Source: Rhodoferax sp.
GTDB lineage: Bacteria > Pseudomonadota > Gammaproteobacteria > Burkholderiales > Burkholderiaceae_C
DNA length: 5,979 nt
Direction of reading: 5' to 3'
Assembly (NCBI GenBank): GCA_018882485.1
Contig: VERU01000176.1
Location: 1 to 5,979, forward strand
The notes beneath the pieces were generated by a model, which ran no database searches, was not told the origin of the DNA, and was given only the letters and a program-made list of their open reading frames with translations. Of this stretch, positions 5,608 to 5,979 are shown one piece after another. The position numbers were made by a program, and so were the translations under genes. Each line of letters begins with the position of its first letter. The first letter of the stretch is position 1.

Positions 5608-5979
5608 GTGCAGCCGCCCGCCGAACCGCTGCTGAGCTACCAGCTGCTGTGGGGTCCGCAGCGCAGCCCCGTGGCGGTGGCTCTGGTGCTGCAGCCGGCC
5701 CCGCTGCCACAGGGCATCGACGGCCTGACCCGCTGGCTGGCGCAACACTGGCCTGCCGAGGCGCCCCTGCCGCTGCTGCTGCCCGTCGACGCATCCGACA
5801 CGCTGCCCCTGCTGGACGCCACCCGGAACCTGCGCGGCCTGCCGGTGGTGCCCGATGCCGCGCTGCGCGACGCCGCCGTGGTGCGGGCGGTGCACGAAGC
5901 ACAGCAGGCGGGCCGGCCGCTGGCCTGGCGCGGCGCCCCCGGCGCCCGGCCGCCGCAGGCCCTGGCCCCTTGCTTTGCC
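5608..5979 (+). CDS. Unrecognised ORF after flgL, 5' part; possible degenerate EAL/HDOD-type protein (runs off the window)
   Basis: This frame is open for 124 codons from a GTG start to the window end, with no stop. The start is chosen because a ribosome site (AAGGG, 5597-5601) and the flgL stop (5603-5605) directly precede it. The protein begins MQPPAEPLLSYQLLWG and continues with Leu/Pro/Ala-rich sequence; it shows no signal peptide or clear membrane segment. I do not recognise it with confidence. The early YQLLWG, then PLLLPVD, GLPVVPDAAL and AVHEAQQAGRPLAWRG loosely follow the order of elements in the N-terminal EAL-like half of YuxH/HDOD proteins (Y-E-LL-R near the start, later a helix with lk-x-G-lALDD). 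The catalytic EAL motif is absent in the visible part, so any such domain would be inactive. High GC and codon use resemble the flagellar genes. Its place suggests co-expression with flgL, but a flagellar role is only inferred. Confidence 0.6.
   Translation, partial: MQPPAEPLLSYQLLWGPQRSPVAVALVLQPAPLPQGIDGLTRWLAQHWPAEAPLPLLLPVDASDTLPLLDATRNLRGLPVVPDAALRDAAVVRAVHEAQQAGRPLAWRGAPGARPPQALAPCFA

Noticed and set aside
2402..5902. Minus-strand open frame of 1166 codons antisense to flgK and flgL
   Set aside because: Its codons are the exact reverse complements of flgK/flgL codons over most of its length. Its composition is extreme in Gly, Ala, Arg, His and Val with no recognisable domain. It is an artefact of GC-biased codon choice.
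1..5979. Mobile elements, CRISPR arrays, tRNA or rRNA genes, riboswitches and intrinsic terminators
   Set aside because: I looked for inverted repeats, regularly spaced repeats, transposase motifs and GC stem plus T-run structures and saw none. All gaps between genes are 34 nt or shorter.

Overview
The window is a GC-rich stretch of a flagellar gene cluster, with all genes on the + strand in the order flgH (3' end) - flgI - flgJ - flgK - flgL - unnamed ORF (5' end). Separate L-ring and P-ring proteins indicate a Gram-negative flagellum. A two-domain FlgJ (rod-binding domain plus GH73 muramidase), the high GC content and the flgHIJKL order suggest a beta- or gammaproteobacterium. I lean towards Burkholderiales, but this is an inference from protein character and not a database match.

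Layout: 2-346 is the C-terminal half of FlgH, the L-ring lipoprotein. 381-1538 is FlgI, the P-ring protein, with a signal peptide. 1540-2439 is FlgJ, the rod cap and peptidoglycan hydrolase. 2459-4390 is FlgK (HAP1) and 4415-5605 is FlgL (HAP3), the two hook-filament junction proteins. From 5608 to the window end an open frame starts 2 nt after flgL. It has no stop and is not confidently recognised; it may be a degenerate EAL/HDOD-type regulator. Gaps between genes are 34, 1, 19, 24 and 2 nt, with no visible terminator or convincing promoter, so the block is probably co-transcribed and partly translationally coupled.

How the genes work together: FlgJ caps the growing rod and cuts peptidoglycan so the rod can cross the wall. 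FlgI and FlgH form the P and L rings around the rod. After the hook is complete, FlgK and then FlgL form the junction on which the filament is built. The last ORF is placed to be made with FlgL but is not a known structural component.

This is mainly an ordinary, well-conserved region, and I found no previously undescribed system. The points worth a second look are the partial ORF after flgL, a beta-rich module that appears twice in FlgK and once in FlgL, a lipobox-like signal and a missing second cysteine in FlgI, and a few translation-start oddities. Long open frames on the minus strand, one of about 3.5 kb, are codon-bias shadows.
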